Source of the DNA: Burkholderia anthina
GTDB taxonomy: Bacteria; Pseudomonadota; Gammaproteobacteria; Burkholderiales; Burkholderiaceae
Direction of reading: 5' to 3'
NCBI RefSeq assembly: GCF_001547525.1
Contig: NZ_CM003768.1
Span: 1,364,001 to 1,428,000, forward strand
DNA: 64,000 nucleotides
Positions 23,031 to 31,668 of the stretch are shown here, piece after piece; position 1 is the stretch's first letter, and the number at the start of each line of letters is the position of its first letter. The translations under genes and the position numbers were made by a program. Under the pieces are notes generated by a model. That model saw only the letters and a list, made by a program, of their open reading frames with translations. It was not told the origin of the DNA and searched no databases.

Positions 23031-23617
23031 ACGACAGCTCGACCGGCGGCTACCTGGCGCCAGCCGTCGATGCGCCGCCGGCCGAGGACGACGCGCTCGA
23101 TGATCTGGTCCACGACCTCATCGCGGGCGTCACGGCGCTCGCGCCGGACCTTGTGCGGCCGCGCTGGCAGCAGACCGTGCCAAAGCAGCCTGAGCCGTCC
23201 GTCGACTGGTGCGCGTTCGGCGTGCAGGAGCAGGAGACGGACGCCGGCCCGGCGATCCAGCATGACGGCGCCGACGACGGGCACGACACGTACATCCGGC
23301 ACCAGGACATCGACGTCGTGTGCACTTTCTACGGCCCGCGCGCGAAGGGTTACGCGCAGCGGCTCGCCGATGGCCTCGCGATCCCGCAGAACCGCGAGCA
23401 GCTCCAGCTGCAGGAGATGGCGTTCGTCGGCGTCGGCGCGATCCGCCCGGCGCCGGACCTCGTCAACCAGCAGTGGGTGCGGCGCTACGACATGACCGTG
23501 ACGCTGCGCCGCAAGATCACCCGGACCTACGCGGTCCTCAACCTCAAATCGGCCACCGTGGCGACGACGACCGACTCGTCGACGCCGGTGGTTGGCGTTT
23601 CGAACATCCACTCGTAG
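23027..23617 (+). CDS. phage neck terminator protein (gp12-like)
   Basis: A 196-residue protein. DLVRPRWQQTVPKQPEPSVD with WCAFGV, then DVVCTFYGPRAKGYAQRLA and MAFVGVGAIRPAPDL, match the neck terminator family seen in contractile-tailed phages. It would close the head-to-tail joint on top of the sheath and tube. It is located immediately upstream of the sheath gene. Confidence 0.8.
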   Translation: MNDSSTGGYLAPAVDAPPAEDDALDDLVHDLIAGVTALAPDLVRPRWQQTVPKQPEPSVDWCAFGVQEQETDAGPAIQHDGADDGHDTYIRHQDIDVVCTFYGPRAKGYAQRLADGLAIPQNREQLQLQEMAFVGVGAIRPAPDLVNQQWVRRYDMTVTLRRKITRTYAVLNLKSATVATTTDSSTPVVGVSNIHS

Positions 23618-23626
23618 GGGACTAGC

Positions 23627-25102
23627 ATGTCCAACGGATTGCCGGTATCGCGTCTGATCAACGTGACGATCAACCTCGCCGCGCTGGCGGCGCAGGGTGC
23701 GAACATGAACACCGGGCTGATTCTCGGCCCGTCGGCCATCATCGACACCAACGAGCGCGCGCGCTCGTACGGCGGCATCGATGAGGTGACGCCTGATTTC
23801 GGCACGAACACGCCGGAGTACTACGCCGCTGCGCTGTACTTCAACCAGGTGCCGCAGCCGAAGTCGCTGTTGATTGGTCGGTGGGCGAAGACGGCGACGT
23901 CCGGCTCGCTGCGCGGTGGCGTGCTGTCGGCGGCGCAGCAGGACATCGCGGTGTGGGAGGCGGTCACGACCGGCGCGTTCAGCATTACGGTCGACGGCGT
24001 GGCGAAGTCGGTCACCGGCCTCGACTTTTCGGCACAGACGAACCTGAACGGCGTCGCCACCGTGATCAACGCGAAGCTGACGGGCGCGACCATCGCCTGG
24101 ACCGGTTCGCAGTTCGTCGTGACGTCGAATACGACCGGTACGAACTCGAAAGTCGGCTATGCGACGGCGCCGGGCAGCGGCACGGACATCTCGGCGATGC
24201 TTGGCCTGACGAGCAGCCTCGCCGGCGTGCCGGCGGATGGCATCTCACCCGAGCAACCTGTCGACGCCGCCGCGCTGTTCCTCGATCGCTTCGCGAACCA
24301 GTTCCTCGGACTGGACTTCGCCGACGCGTCGATCACAGACGACCAGCACATCGCGGTCGCGAACCTCATCGAGGCCGACCAGCGGCACATTTACGGCATC
24401 ACGACGCAGAACGCGAAGGTGCTCGACTCGACCGTGTCGACCGACATCGGGAGCAAGCTGAAAGCACTGAAGCTGAAGTACACGGTGGTGCAGTACTCGA
24501 GCTCGACACCGTACGCCGTGTCGTCGCTGCTCGGCCGCCTGCTGACGGTGAACTTCGACGGCAACAACACGACGATCACGCTGATGTTCAAGCAGGAGCC
24601 GAGCGTCGTAGCCGAGCAGCTCACCAGCACGCAGGCGAACGCGCTGCAGGCGAAGAACTGCAACGTATTCGTGAACTACAGCAACGACACGTCGATCATC
24701 CAGTACGGCGTGACGCCGAGCGGCATCTACGTTGACTCGGTCTACAACGCGATCTGGTTCCGCAATCGCATCGAGACGGACGTCTACAACCTGCTGTACC
24801 AGAGCCCCACGAAGATTCGGCAGACCGACGGCGGCAATGCCACGATCGCGGCCACGATCTCGGCGGCCTGCGAGGCAGGGGTGAACAACGGGTATCTGGC
24901 ACCTGGCGTCTGGAACTCGGCTGGCTTCGGCGTGCTGAACCAGGGCGACACGCTCGCGAAGGGCTACTACGTGTACCAGCCGCCGATCGCGACTCAGTCG
25001 CAGGCCGACCGCGAGGCGCGCAAGTCCGTCACGTTCCAGGTCGCGGCGAAGGAAGCAGGCGCGATCCACAGCGTGGACATCCTCGTCAACGTCAACCGCT
25101 AA
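23627..25102 (+). CDS. tail sheath protein (DUF3383)
   Basis: A 491-residue DUF3383 protein, the contractile sheath subunit of one group of myoviruses. It begins [20 protein letters not shown], contains a central domain with TKTATSG-like loops, and ends with [19 protein letters not shown], the conserved C-terminal strand that interlocks subunits. Its presence shows that the prophage encodes a contractile tail. A ribosome-binding GGGGAC precedes ATG 23627. Confidence 0.9.
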   Translation: MSNGLPVSRLINVTINLAALAAQGANMNTGLILGPSAIIDTNERARSYGGIDEVTPDFGTNTPEYYAAALYFNQVPQPKSLLIGRWAKTATSGSLRGGVLSAAQQDIAVWEAVTTGAFSITVDGVAKSVTGLDFSAQTNLNGVATVINAKLTGATIAWTGSQFVVTSNTTGTNSKVGYATAPGSGTDISAMLGLTSSLAGVPADGISPEQPVDAAALFLDRFANQFLGLDFADASITDDQHIAVANLIEADQRHIYGITTQNAKVLDSTVSTDIGSKLKALKLKYTVVQYSSSTPYAVSSLLGRLLTVNFDGNNTTITLMFKQEPSVVAEQLTSTQANALQAKNCNVFVNYSNDTSIIQYGVTPSGIYVDSVYNAIWFRNRIETDVYNLLYQSPTKIRQTDGGNATIAATISAACEAGVNNGYLAPGVWNSAGFGVLNQGDTLAKGYYVYQPPIATQSQADREARKSVTFQVAAKEAGAIHSVDILVNVNR

Positions 25103-25117
25103 CAGAGGCATATCAAC

Positions 25118-25558
25118 ATGGCGACTTACAGCTTTCAGGACGTCGCGGCGACGATCGTAGGCCCGGGCGGTGCGTTCTCGCTCGGCTACGGGGAAGCGAC
25201 CGCGGAAGAAGGCATCACGATCGTGCGCGCGGGCGACAAGAACACGATGATGGTCGGCTCGGACGGCGAGGGCATGCACAGTCTGCATGCCGACAAGTCC
25301 GGGCAGGTCACGCTGCGATACCTCAAGACGGCGCCGATCAACGCGAAGTTGATGGCGCTGTACGACGCGCAGTCGCTCGACAGCCGCCTGTGGGGCAAGA
25401 ACCTGATCGAGGTTCGGCAGACGGCCGCCGGCGATGTGACGACCGCGCGCAGCTGCGCGTTCAAGAAGGCGCCGGACCTGAAGTACGCGAAGGACGGCGA
25501 CACCGTCGAATGGGTCTTCGACGCGATCAAGATCGACAACATCCTCGGGACGTATTGA
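25118..25558 (+). CDS. tail tube protein (DUF3277)
   Basis: A 146-residue DUF3277 protein starting MATYSFQDVAATIVGPGGAF. The pattern EEGITIVRAGDKNTMMVGSD and HADKSGQVTLRYLKTAPINA is typical. It polymerises into the inner tube around the tape measure. It is placed between sheath and chaperone genes as expected. Confidence 0.9.
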   Translation: MATYSFQDVAATIVGPGGAFSLGYGEATAEEGITIVRAGDKNTMMVGSDGEGMHSLHADKSGQVTLRYLKTAPINAKLMALYDAQSLDSRLWGKNLIEVRQTAAGDVTTARSCAFKKAPDLKYAKDGDTVEWVFDAIKIDNILGTY

Positions 25559-25560
25559 GC

Positions 25561-26139
25561 ATGACGACCGAACTCAAACTCAACGGCGTGCGGTACGCGA
25601 TCGGCAAGCTGAACGCGATGCAGCAGTTCCACGTGTCGCGTCGCATCGCGCCGATCATCCCGTCGATGATCCCGGTGCTGATGAAGTTCTACGCCGAGCT
25701 CGAGCAGACCGACGTCGCGCGCGAGCAAGAGCGCACGAACGCCGCGCTCGCGGCGCTGGCCGAACGTGCCGAAGGTGCGGAAGCGGCGGCCGCCGCGGCG
25801 TCGGCCACCGCGGCGCCGGCACCCGCGGCCGACCGCTCGCGCGAGCTGCTGTCGATGGTCGATGCGATCGCACCGGTGCTGCAACCGTTCGCCGACGCGC
25901 TGGCCGGCCTGAAGGACGAGGACGCTGAATACGTTTTCGGCACATGCCTGTCCGTTGTCGAGCGTTGGCAGGGCGCCGGCTGGGCGAAGGTCTGGAACCT
26001 CGCGCACAAGACGTCGATGTTCGACGACATCGGCATCGACGTGATGCTGCCGTTGGTCGTGCGCGTCGTGGTGGCGAACCTCGGCCCTTTTATCAGCGGG
26101 CTGCTTACCAGCCAAGCGAGCAGCCCGGCGGCGACGTAG
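25561..26139 (+). CDS. tail assembly chaperone, short form (G-type)
   Basis: A 192-residue product read in the zero frame, starting MTTELKLNGVRYAIGKLNAM at 25561. It contains a long Ala-rich linker (about residues 60-95) followed by a helical domain. At residues 176-177 the codons CCT TTT form part of a frameshift site, and without slippage translation stops at TAG 26137-26139. These chaperones hold the tape measure protein during tail assembly. Confidence 0.8.
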   Translation: MTTELKLNGVRYAIGKLNAMQQFHVSRRIAPIIPSMIPVLMKFYAELEQTDVAREQERTNAALAALAERAEGAEAAAAAASATAAPAPAADRSRELLSMVDAIAPVLQPFADALAGLKDEDAEYVFGTCLSVVERWQGAGWAKVWNLAHKTSMFDDIGIDVMLPLVVRVVVANLGPFISGLLTSQASSPAAT

Positions 26140-26330
26140 GCTGGATCCGCACGCTGCCGGGCGGCGAGGATTGGCTGCTCGAGCCAGCGCGAGCGCAAAT
26201 GTGCAAATACGAGTCGCTGATCGACGGAACGCTCGACTTGGCCGATGTCGCGCTGATGAACGACTATCTCGCCGTCCGGGCGGACAACGAAGCGGCGTAC
26301 CGCCGCAAGATGGAAAGAGAAAATGGCTGA
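25561..26330 (+). CDS. tail assembly chaperone, frameshifted long form (GT-type)
   Basis: A -1 shift at CCCTTTT (26085-26091) joins the first 177 residues to 79 residues read in the other frame (about 256 in total). The extension contains GWIRTLPGGEDWLLEPARAQ, MCKYESLIDGTLDLADVALM and NDYLAVRADNEAAYRRKM, a helical domain I recognise from tail chaperone partners. It ends 8 bp into the tape measure gene, so expression is coupled. The long form is expected in small amounts. Both products are needed for tail assembly in lambda; here that is inference. Confidence 0.75.
26085..26127 (+). promoter_or_regulatory. programmed -1 ribosomal frameshift signal
   Basis: The heptamer C_CCT_TTT (26085-26091) is in the correct phase. 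Five bases later CGGGCTGCT (26097-26105) pairs perfectly with AGCAGCCCG (26119-26127), a 9-bp hairpin that could pause ribosomes. The zero-frame stop follows at 26137. Confidence 0.85.
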
Positions 26331-28326
26331 TTCGGTCGTCATCCGCGAGTTCCTGGTCGCGCTCGGCTTCAAGGTCGACGAGAAGGGCCTGAAGAACTTC
26401 AAGGAAGGCGTCGAAGGCACGACGAAGGGCGTCAAGCAGCTGATCGCAACGGTGTCGGGCGCCGCGCTCACGGTGAGCGCCGGCGTCGCCGCATTCGCGT
26501 CGAAGCTTGAGCGGCTTTATTTCGTGTCGCAGCGCACCGGCGCGTCGGCGACCAGCCTGCGCGGCTTCGAATTCGCGGCGCGGAACATGGGCGTCTCCGT
26601 CGAAGCGGCCACCGGCACGATCGAGAACCTCGCGCGGTTCCTGCGCAACAATCCTGCGGGCGAGGGTTACCTCGCGACGCTCGGCGTGCAGACGCGCAAC
26701 GCGAACGGCGAGCTGCGCGACACGGTCGACATCATGTCCGACCTCGGGAAGTCGCTGGCGAACAAGCCGACGTGGCTCGCGAGCCAGTACGGCAACATCC
26801 TCGGCATCGACGAGAACCTGATGCTCGCGATGCGTAACGGGGACTTCGAGAAGCTCCGCGCGCAGTACCGCGAGATGTCGAAGTCGACCGGCCTGGACAA
26901 GGCGGCCGACGACTCACACCGGTTCATGACGCAGCTGCGCGGGCTTGGCACGTCGTTCGAGAACCTCGGCATTCGCGTCGAGGGCGCGATGCTGCAGAAG
27001 GTCGGGCCCAGTCTCGATCGGTTTCAACGGTGGATGGACGCGCACGGCGACGAGATCGCCAATCGGATAACGGACATCGCCAACGCGGTCGTGAAGGCGG
27101 CCGCAGCGATGGGACCGCCGCTGGCCTGGCTTGCCGACAAGTTCGTCGAGCTCGATCGTGACACCGACGGCTGGTCGACCAAGATCCTGCTGCTCGGGGT
27201 GGCGCTGAAGGCGCTGGGCGTATTCAAGATCGCTGGCGGCATTCTGAAGATGGCCGGCGCACTGCGCGCCGCAGGCGCAGCCACGAGTACGGCTACTGCC
27301 GCCGGCGGCGGCCTGCTGACGGTGCTCGGAAGTCTCGCGACAGCGGCGGCCGCAGTCGGTGCCGCATTCGCGGGCTGGAAGATCGGCGATGCGCTGCGCG
27401 ACTCCGTCGACGGTTGGATTTCAAAGGCGTCCGGCGGCCGGTTCCGCTCGATCTGGGATGTGCTGACCGGGAAGGATCGGCGCGGGCTCGACGCGACCGG
27501 CGGCTACACGCAGGCCGAGCTCGATAGTGTGCGGAAGGACGGCGGCGGTGGCGCGAAGTTGGCGTCGCCGCGCGGCGCTGCTCCTGCACCGTCGCCTGCC
27601 GCGCCCGCTGTACCCGCCGCATCGGCCGGCCTGGCCGGCGCGATGTCGCGTCTCGCCGACACTGCATTCGGCCAGCTGATCGCGCGCGGCGAGGGCGACT
27701 ACAACAGCGTCAACCGCGGCGCGCGCGGTGGATACCGCTCCGGCACAGAGAACCTCGAAGGCATGACGCTGGCGCAGGTCATGGCGGCGCAGCGCGCCGG
27801 GCAGTTCAACGCCGCCGGCCGCTACCAGATCATCGGTAGCACCCTGGCGGAGGCGGCGCGCGGGTTGAAGCTGAACGGCGACGAGATGTTCGACCGCAAG
27901 CTGCAGGACCGGATCTTCGAGCAGTACCTCGTGCGCAACAAGCGCCGCGCGATCGCCGACTACGTCGAAGGGCGAAGCGACGATCTGCGCGGCGCGCTAC
28001 GCGCGGCGTCGCGCGAGTGGGCCAGCGTCGCCGATCCGGACACGGGCCGCAGCTACTACGCCGGCAAGGGCAACAACCGCGCGAGCATCACGGTGGCAGA
28101 GATGGAAGCCGCGTTGCGCAACACGCGCGCGACCTACCAGCCGGCCGGCGCGCTGGCCGCGCAGTCGGCGGCGCGCGGCGGCCCCGCGAAGGTCGAGCTG
28201 CACCAGTCCACGCAGATCCACGTGACCGGCGCGGGCGACGCTTCGGCGGCCGGTCGCGTGGTCGAGCGCGAGCAGCGCGCGGTGAACGCAGACATGGTGC
28301 GCAATCTACAGGGGGTGATCGCGTGA
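26323..28326 (+). CDS. tail tape measure protein with C-terminal muralytic-like domain
   Basis: A 667-residue protein that sets tail length. The N-terminal part (FLVALGFKVDEKGLKNFKEG, VEGTTKGVKQLIATVSGAAL) and a central Ala/Gly-rich hydrophobic stretch (about 280-360) are typical tape measure features. Residues about 445-600 (IARGEGDYNSVNRGARGGYR, QFNAAGRYQIIGSTL, then REWASVADPDTGRSYY) look like a lysozyme/transglycosylase-type domain that could open peptidoglycan during DNA entry. The glutamate in RGEGDY is a candidate catalytic residue. It is short for a tape measure, so the tail should be of modest length. Confidence 0.85.
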   Translation: MADSVVIREFLVALGFKVDEKGLKNFKEGVEGTTKGVKQLIATVSGAALTVSAGVAAFASKLERLYFVSQRTGASATSLRGFEFAARNMGVSVEAATGTIENLARFLRNNPAGEGYLATLGVQTRNANGELRDTVDIMSDLGKSLANKPTWLASQYGNILGIDENLMLAMRNGDFEKLRAQYREMSKSTGLDKAADDSHRFMTQLRGLGTSFENLGIRVEGAMLQKVGPSLDRFQRWMDAHGDEIANRITDIANAVVKAAAAMGPPLAWLADKFVELDRDTDGWSTKILLLGVALKALGVFKIAGGILKMAGALRAAGAATSTATAAGGGLLTVLGSLATAAAAVGAAFAGWKIGDALRDSVDGWISKASGGRFRSIWDVLTGKDRRGLDATGGYTQAELDSVRKDGGGGAKLASPRGAAPAPSPAAPAVPAASAGLAGAMSRLADTAFGQLIARGEGDYNSVNRGARGGYRSGTENLEGMTLAQVMAAQRAGQFNAAGRYQIIGSTLAEAARGLKLNGDEMFDRKLQDRIFEQYLVRNKRRAIADYVEGRSDDLRGALRAASREWASVADPDTGRSYYAGKGNNRASITVAEMEAALRNTRATYQPAGALAAQSAARGGPAKVELHQSTQIHVTGAGDASAAGRVVEREQRAVNADMVRNLQGVIA

Positions 28327-28898
28327 TCCTCGACATGATCATGATCTCGCCGAAGAAGATCGGCAGCATCACGGTGCAGGTCGCGATCGAAGAGGTCTAC
28401 AACGACGAACTGACGATCACCGAGCATCCGGTCGAGCAAGGCGCACAGATCACCGATCACGCGTTCAAGCGTCAGCCGGATCTCGTGATGCGCTGCGGGT
28501 GGAGCAACGCCGACTACGAAGCGCTGCTCGGCGCGGCGGAGGCGACGTTCGACGGCGGCGGTCTGCCGTCGGCGCAGTACGTCAACGCGATCTACTCGCA
28601 GCTGCTGGCGCTGCAGCAGGCACGCACGCCGTTCGACGTCACGACGAGCCGCCGCACCTACCAGAACATGCTTCTGCAGGGGCTGCGGCTCACGGTTGAC
28701 GCGAAGACGTCGAGCGCGCTGATCCTGACGGCGACGCTCAAGCAGATCCGCATCGTGTCGACGCAGGTGACGAAGTTGCCGCCGCGCGAGAACCAGGCCG
28801 ATCCGGCATCGACGGCCGAGACCGGCAACGGCGGCGCGAAGGCCGCCGTGCCTGCGACGCCGGCGCCGGGCGGCGCAGTGCCGCCGGGGAGTATGTGA
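28323..28898 (+). CDS. baseplate protein (Dit-like)
   Basis: A 191-residue protein with a GTG start at 28323 overlapping the tape measure stop (ATG at 28335 is an alternative). VEQGAQITDHAFKRQPDLVM followed by RCGWSNADYEALL resembles the N-terminal domain of Dit-like baseplate proteins. The C-terminus is a flexible Pro/Ala/Gly tail. It probably forms a ring between tube and hub. Confidence 0.75.
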   Translation: MILDMIMISPKKIGSITVQVAIEEVYNDELTITEHPVEQGAQITDHAFKRQPDLVMRCGWSNADYEALLGAAEATFDGGGLPSAQYVNAIYSQLLALQQARTPFDVTTSRRTYQNMLLQGLRLTVDAKTSSALILTATLKQIRIVSTQVTKLPPRENQADPASTAETGNGGAKAAVPATPAPGGAVPPGSM

Positions 28899-29215
28899 TG
28901 CCGAGCTTCTTCGAGATTCCGTTTTCGCCGCGCCCGGAGCGCTTCACCGTGACGCTGAGCGGGACCGACTATCGCCTGACCGTCCAGTATCGCAAGGCCG
29001 GCGGCGCGGGCTGGGTGCTCGACATCGCGGACGCCTCGGATAACCCGCTGGTGTCCGGCATCCCGCTGGTAACCGGCATCGACCTGCTCGGCCAGTACAA
29101 GCACCTGGGCTTTCAAGGCCGGCTATGGGTGCAGGGCGCCGCTGATCCTGACGACGTTCCGACGTACGAGGATCTGGGCATCGGATCGCATGTTTTCTGG
29201 GTGACGGACCAATGA
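28895..29215 (+). CDS. baseplate plug protein (Pam3 gp18-like / DUF6983)
   Basis: A 106-residue beta protein starting MMPSFFEIPFSPRPERFTVT. Phrases such as YRLTVQYRKAGGAGWVLDIA and PLVTGIDLLGQYKHLGF match the small baseplate plug family. It overlaps both neighbours by 4 bp. It would close the tube lumen before contraction. Confidence 0.75.
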   Translation: MMPSFFEIPFSPRPERFTVTLSGTDYRLTVQYRKAGGAGWVLDIADASDNPLVSGIPLVTGIDLLGQYKHLGFQGRLWVQGAADPDDVPTYEDLGIGSHVFWVTDQ

Positions 29216-30180
29216 GCGTTGAGCAGTTCGGCCGGAAGGTATCGCTGATCATCGGGTTCGACAGCGGCGAGGCACTCGACCTGTCCGAGCTGCGGATCGT
29301 GTTCCGCGTTCAGCGTGGCGATCTGCAAACGCCGAACCAGGCGCGGATCCGCGTCTACAACGTGTCCGCGACGACGGCGCGGCGCGCGCGGAAGGAGTTC
29401 ACGCGCGTCGTGCTGCAGGCCGGCTACGAGGGCAACTACGGGATCATCTTCGACGGCCAGATCAAGCAGGTGCGACGCGGCCGCGAGAGCCAGACCGACA
29501 CGTTCCTCGACATCACCGCGGCGGACGGCGACTCCGCGTACAACTTCGCCGTGGTCAACACGACGCTTGCGGCCGGCTCGGTCGCGACTGATCATGTGTC
29601 CGTGGCTACGGCGGCGATGAACCCGTACGGCGTGTCGCTCGGCTACATGCCGCAGGTGACGTCGAATCCGCTGCCGCGCGGGAAGGTGATGTTCGGGATG
29701 GCGCGCGATTTCCTGCGCGGGATCGCGAAGACGACGCAGACGGTCTGGAGCATCCAGGACGGCAAGGTGGTGATGGTGCCGGAGACGGCGTACATGCCCG
29801 GCGATATTCCGGTGATCACGTCGGCGACCGGCATGGTCGGGCTGCCGCAGCAGACCGCCAACGGCATCGAAGTGAAGATGCTGCTGAACCCGAGCGTGAA
29901 GATCGGCCGGCTGATCTGGCTCGACAACGCGAGCATCCAGCAGTACGAGTACAGCCTGAACGTCGGCCAGCAGGCCGAGAACGAGCGGATCGAGATGCAG
30001 GCGAAGCTGCAGGACGATGGCTTCTACTACGTGATGCTAGCGGAGGTGAGCGGCGATACGCGCGGCGAAGAGTGGTACACGAGCGTGACGTGCCTGGCGG
30101 CCGACGTGACGGTGCTGCCCGATTCGTTCAAGGATAAGGCGGCCGTGCCGCCCGCCGGTGTGATCAAAAAGTATGGCTAA
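29212..30180 (+). CDS. baseplate hub protein
   Basis: A 322-residue protein starting MSVEQFGRKVSLIIGFDSGE. RVQRGDLQTPNQARIRVYNV, then ILFDGQIKQV-like FDGQIKQVRRGRESQTD and DITAADGDSAYNFA, are features of hub proteins related in fold to gp27/gp44. It would form the trimeric centre on which the spike sits. It is followed by the spike gene, with a leftward accessory gene inserted between. Confidence 0.8.
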   Translation: MSVEQFGRKVSLIIGFDSGEALDLSELRIVFRVQRGDLQTPNQARIRVYNVSATTARRARKEFTRVVLQAGYEGNYGIIFDGQIKQVRRGRESQTDTFLDITAADGDSAYNFAVVNTTLAAGSVATDHVSVATAAMNPYGVSLGYMPQVTSNPLPRGKVMFGMARDFLRGIAKTTQTVWSIQDGKVVMVPETAYMPGDIPVITSATGMVGLPQQTANGIEVKMLLNPSVKIGRLIWLDNASIQQYEYSLNVGQQAENERIEMQAKLQDDGFYYVMLAEVSGDTRGEEWYTSVTCLAADVTVLPDSFKDKAAVPPAGVIKKYG

Positions 30181-30554
30181 CGGCCGTAGGTCGGCAGCGC
30201 CTTGATCGTCATCGACGTGTTCTCGCCGTTGCGCTTCACGTCGGCGCGTGCGAGCACGTTGAGCGGCATCGACTTCGTTGGCATCGTCGGCACGATGATC
30301 ACGGCGTCGCCGTCGATCGTTTCGCCCCAGCAACCTACGTCCCACACGCCGCGGTAGGACTCGTATCGCCGCATGTTCTTCGCGTTCGCGAGCGGCAGGT
30401 CGCACTTCTTCCCCGTGTACAGGATGGTCGGGAATTCGTTCTCGACGGTCACGCCGACCTTCATGCCGGCGAACGGGTAGACGTAGGCGTCGTCAGCGAC
30501 GGCGGCGAGCGGCGCGAGCAGCGCGGCGGTCAACAGCATTTTTTTCATTTTCAT
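30177..30554 (-). CDS. exported accessory protein on the opposite strand (moron)
   Basis: A 125-residue protein starting MKMKKMLLTAALLAPLAAVA, a clear Sec signal peptide with likely cleavage after AVA (about residue 20). The mature part is about 105 residues with two cysteines (KKCDLPLANAKN and VGCWGETIDG) that could form a disulfide. It is read against the tail operon: its stop overlaps the hub stop by 3 bp and its start lies 3 bp from the spike start. This is an insertion of a self-contained gene, and lysogen expression with a periplasmic or envelope role such as superinfection exclusion is possible but unproven. Confidence 0.8.
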   Translation of the reverse strand: MKMKKMLLTAALLAPLAAVADDAYVYPFAGMKVGVTVENEFPTILYTGKKCDLPLANAKNMRRYESYRGVWDVGCWGETIDGDAVIIVPTMPTKSMPLNVLARADVKRNGENTSMTIKALPTYGR

Positions 30555-30557
30555 CCC

Positions 30558-31307
30558 ATGGATCGACGTGAAAGGGTAGGCGACCCGGAGGTCGCCCTGC
30601 GTGAAGCGTTCGACGGCTTGCGCGCGGGCGTCTGGACGGCATTGCCCGGAATTATCCAGTCGTTCGAAAGCGCCGCCGACCGGCCGCCGACGTGCAGCGT
30701 CCAGCCGGCCATCAAGGCGCAGGTGCGCAGCATCGACGGCACTATCCAGAGCGTTGCGCTGCCGCTGCTGGTCGACTGCCCGGTCCAGTTCCCCGCTGGC
30801 GGAAATTGTACGTTGACGTTTCCGGTCAAGCAGGGCGACGAGTGCCTTGTCGTCTTCGCCTCGCGCTGCATTGATGCATGGTGGCAGTCGGGCGGCGTGC
30901 AGGAGCAGGCCGAGCTGCGCATGCACGACCTGTCGGACGGGTTCGCGCTGCTCGGCTTTCGATCACGGCCGCGCGCGCTCGTCGGCGTCAGCGGCACCTC
31001 GACGCAGCTGCGCAGCGATGACGGCGCGACGTACATCGAGCTGAACCCGGCCCTGCAGAAGGTGAAGATTGTGGCGCCGGGCGGCTTCGACGTGGTCGCT
31101 CCGCTGTCTACGTTCTCCGCGGCCGTGACGATCACGGGCCTGCTGACGTTCGTCGGTGGCATGGTCGGCAGCGCGGTGAGCGGCGCTGCGGCGGTCTTCA
31201 ACGGCGTGCTGAACGTGATCGGACAGATCACGGCGAACGGCAAGCGGGTCGACGACACGCACACGCACTCCGACCCGCAGGGCGGCAACACCGGTCCGGT
31301 CAACTGA
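30558..31307 (+). CDS. baseplate spike protein (Gp138 / gpV-like)
   Basis: A 249-residue spike. The N-terminal OB-fold region (PPTCSVQPAIKAQVRSIDGT, FPAGGNCTLTFPVKQGDECL, LRMHDLSDGFALLGFRS) matches Gp138-type membrane-puncturing proteins. A beta-helical stretch follows, and the tip HTHSDPQGGNTGPVN is the histidine-containing apex that in spikes binds a metal ion. It pierces the outer membrane on sheath contraction. Confidence 0.88.
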   Translation: MDRRERVGDPEVALREAFDGLRAGVWTALPGIIQSFESAADRPPTCSVQPAIKAQVRSIDGTIQSVALPLLVDCPVQFPAGGNCTLTFPVKQGDECLVVFASRCIDAWWQSGGVQEQAELRMHDLSDGFALLGFRSRPRALVGVSGTSTQLRSDDGATYIELNPALQKVKIVAPGGFDVVAPLSTFSAAVTITGLLTFVGGMVGSAVSGAAAVFNGVLNVIGQITANGKRVDDTHTHSDPQGGNTGPVN

Positions 31308-31314
31308 GATTCCC

Positions 31315-31668
31315 ATGCGATACCGAAAACTCGACGCTGACGGCGATTACGTCTTCGGCGGGGGCGCGGCCGACTTCCTCGTGAACACGCCGGAGACGGT
31401 CGCGCAGGCCGTGCTGACGCGCTTGCGCCTGCTGCGCGGCGAATGGTTCCTCGACACGACGGCCGGCATGCCGTGGGCGACTGACGTGCTCGGAAAGTAC
31501 ACGAGCGGCAAGTACGACGCGGCGATCCGCCAGTGCATCCTCGGCACGCAGGGCGTGACCGAACTCGTCAGCTACTCGAGCACAGCTGATCCCGAGACGC
31601 GCGTGCTGACCGTCACCGCGACGATCAACACCATCTACGGCACCACCACGGTACAGGCGACATTGTGA
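31315..31668 (+). CDS. baseplate wedge protein (gp25/gpW family)
   Basis: A 117-residue protein: TVAQAVLTRLRLLRGEWFLD and AGMPWATDVLGKYTSGKYD are the family signature of gp25-like wedge proteins with a lysozyme-like fold but no lytic function. It precedes gpJ as in most myoviruses, overlapping it by 4 bp. Confidence 0.88.
   Translation: MRYRKLDADGDYVFGGGAADFLVNTPETVAQAVLTRLRLLRGEWFLDTTAGMPWATDVLGKYTSGKYDAAIRQCILGTQGVTELVSYSSTADPETRVLTVTATINTIYGTTTVQATL

Noticed and set aside
24060..24235. Repeated GGCGCGACC-like motifs in the sheath gene
   Set aside because: Irregular spacing and explainable by codon use; no palindromic or constant-period signal.
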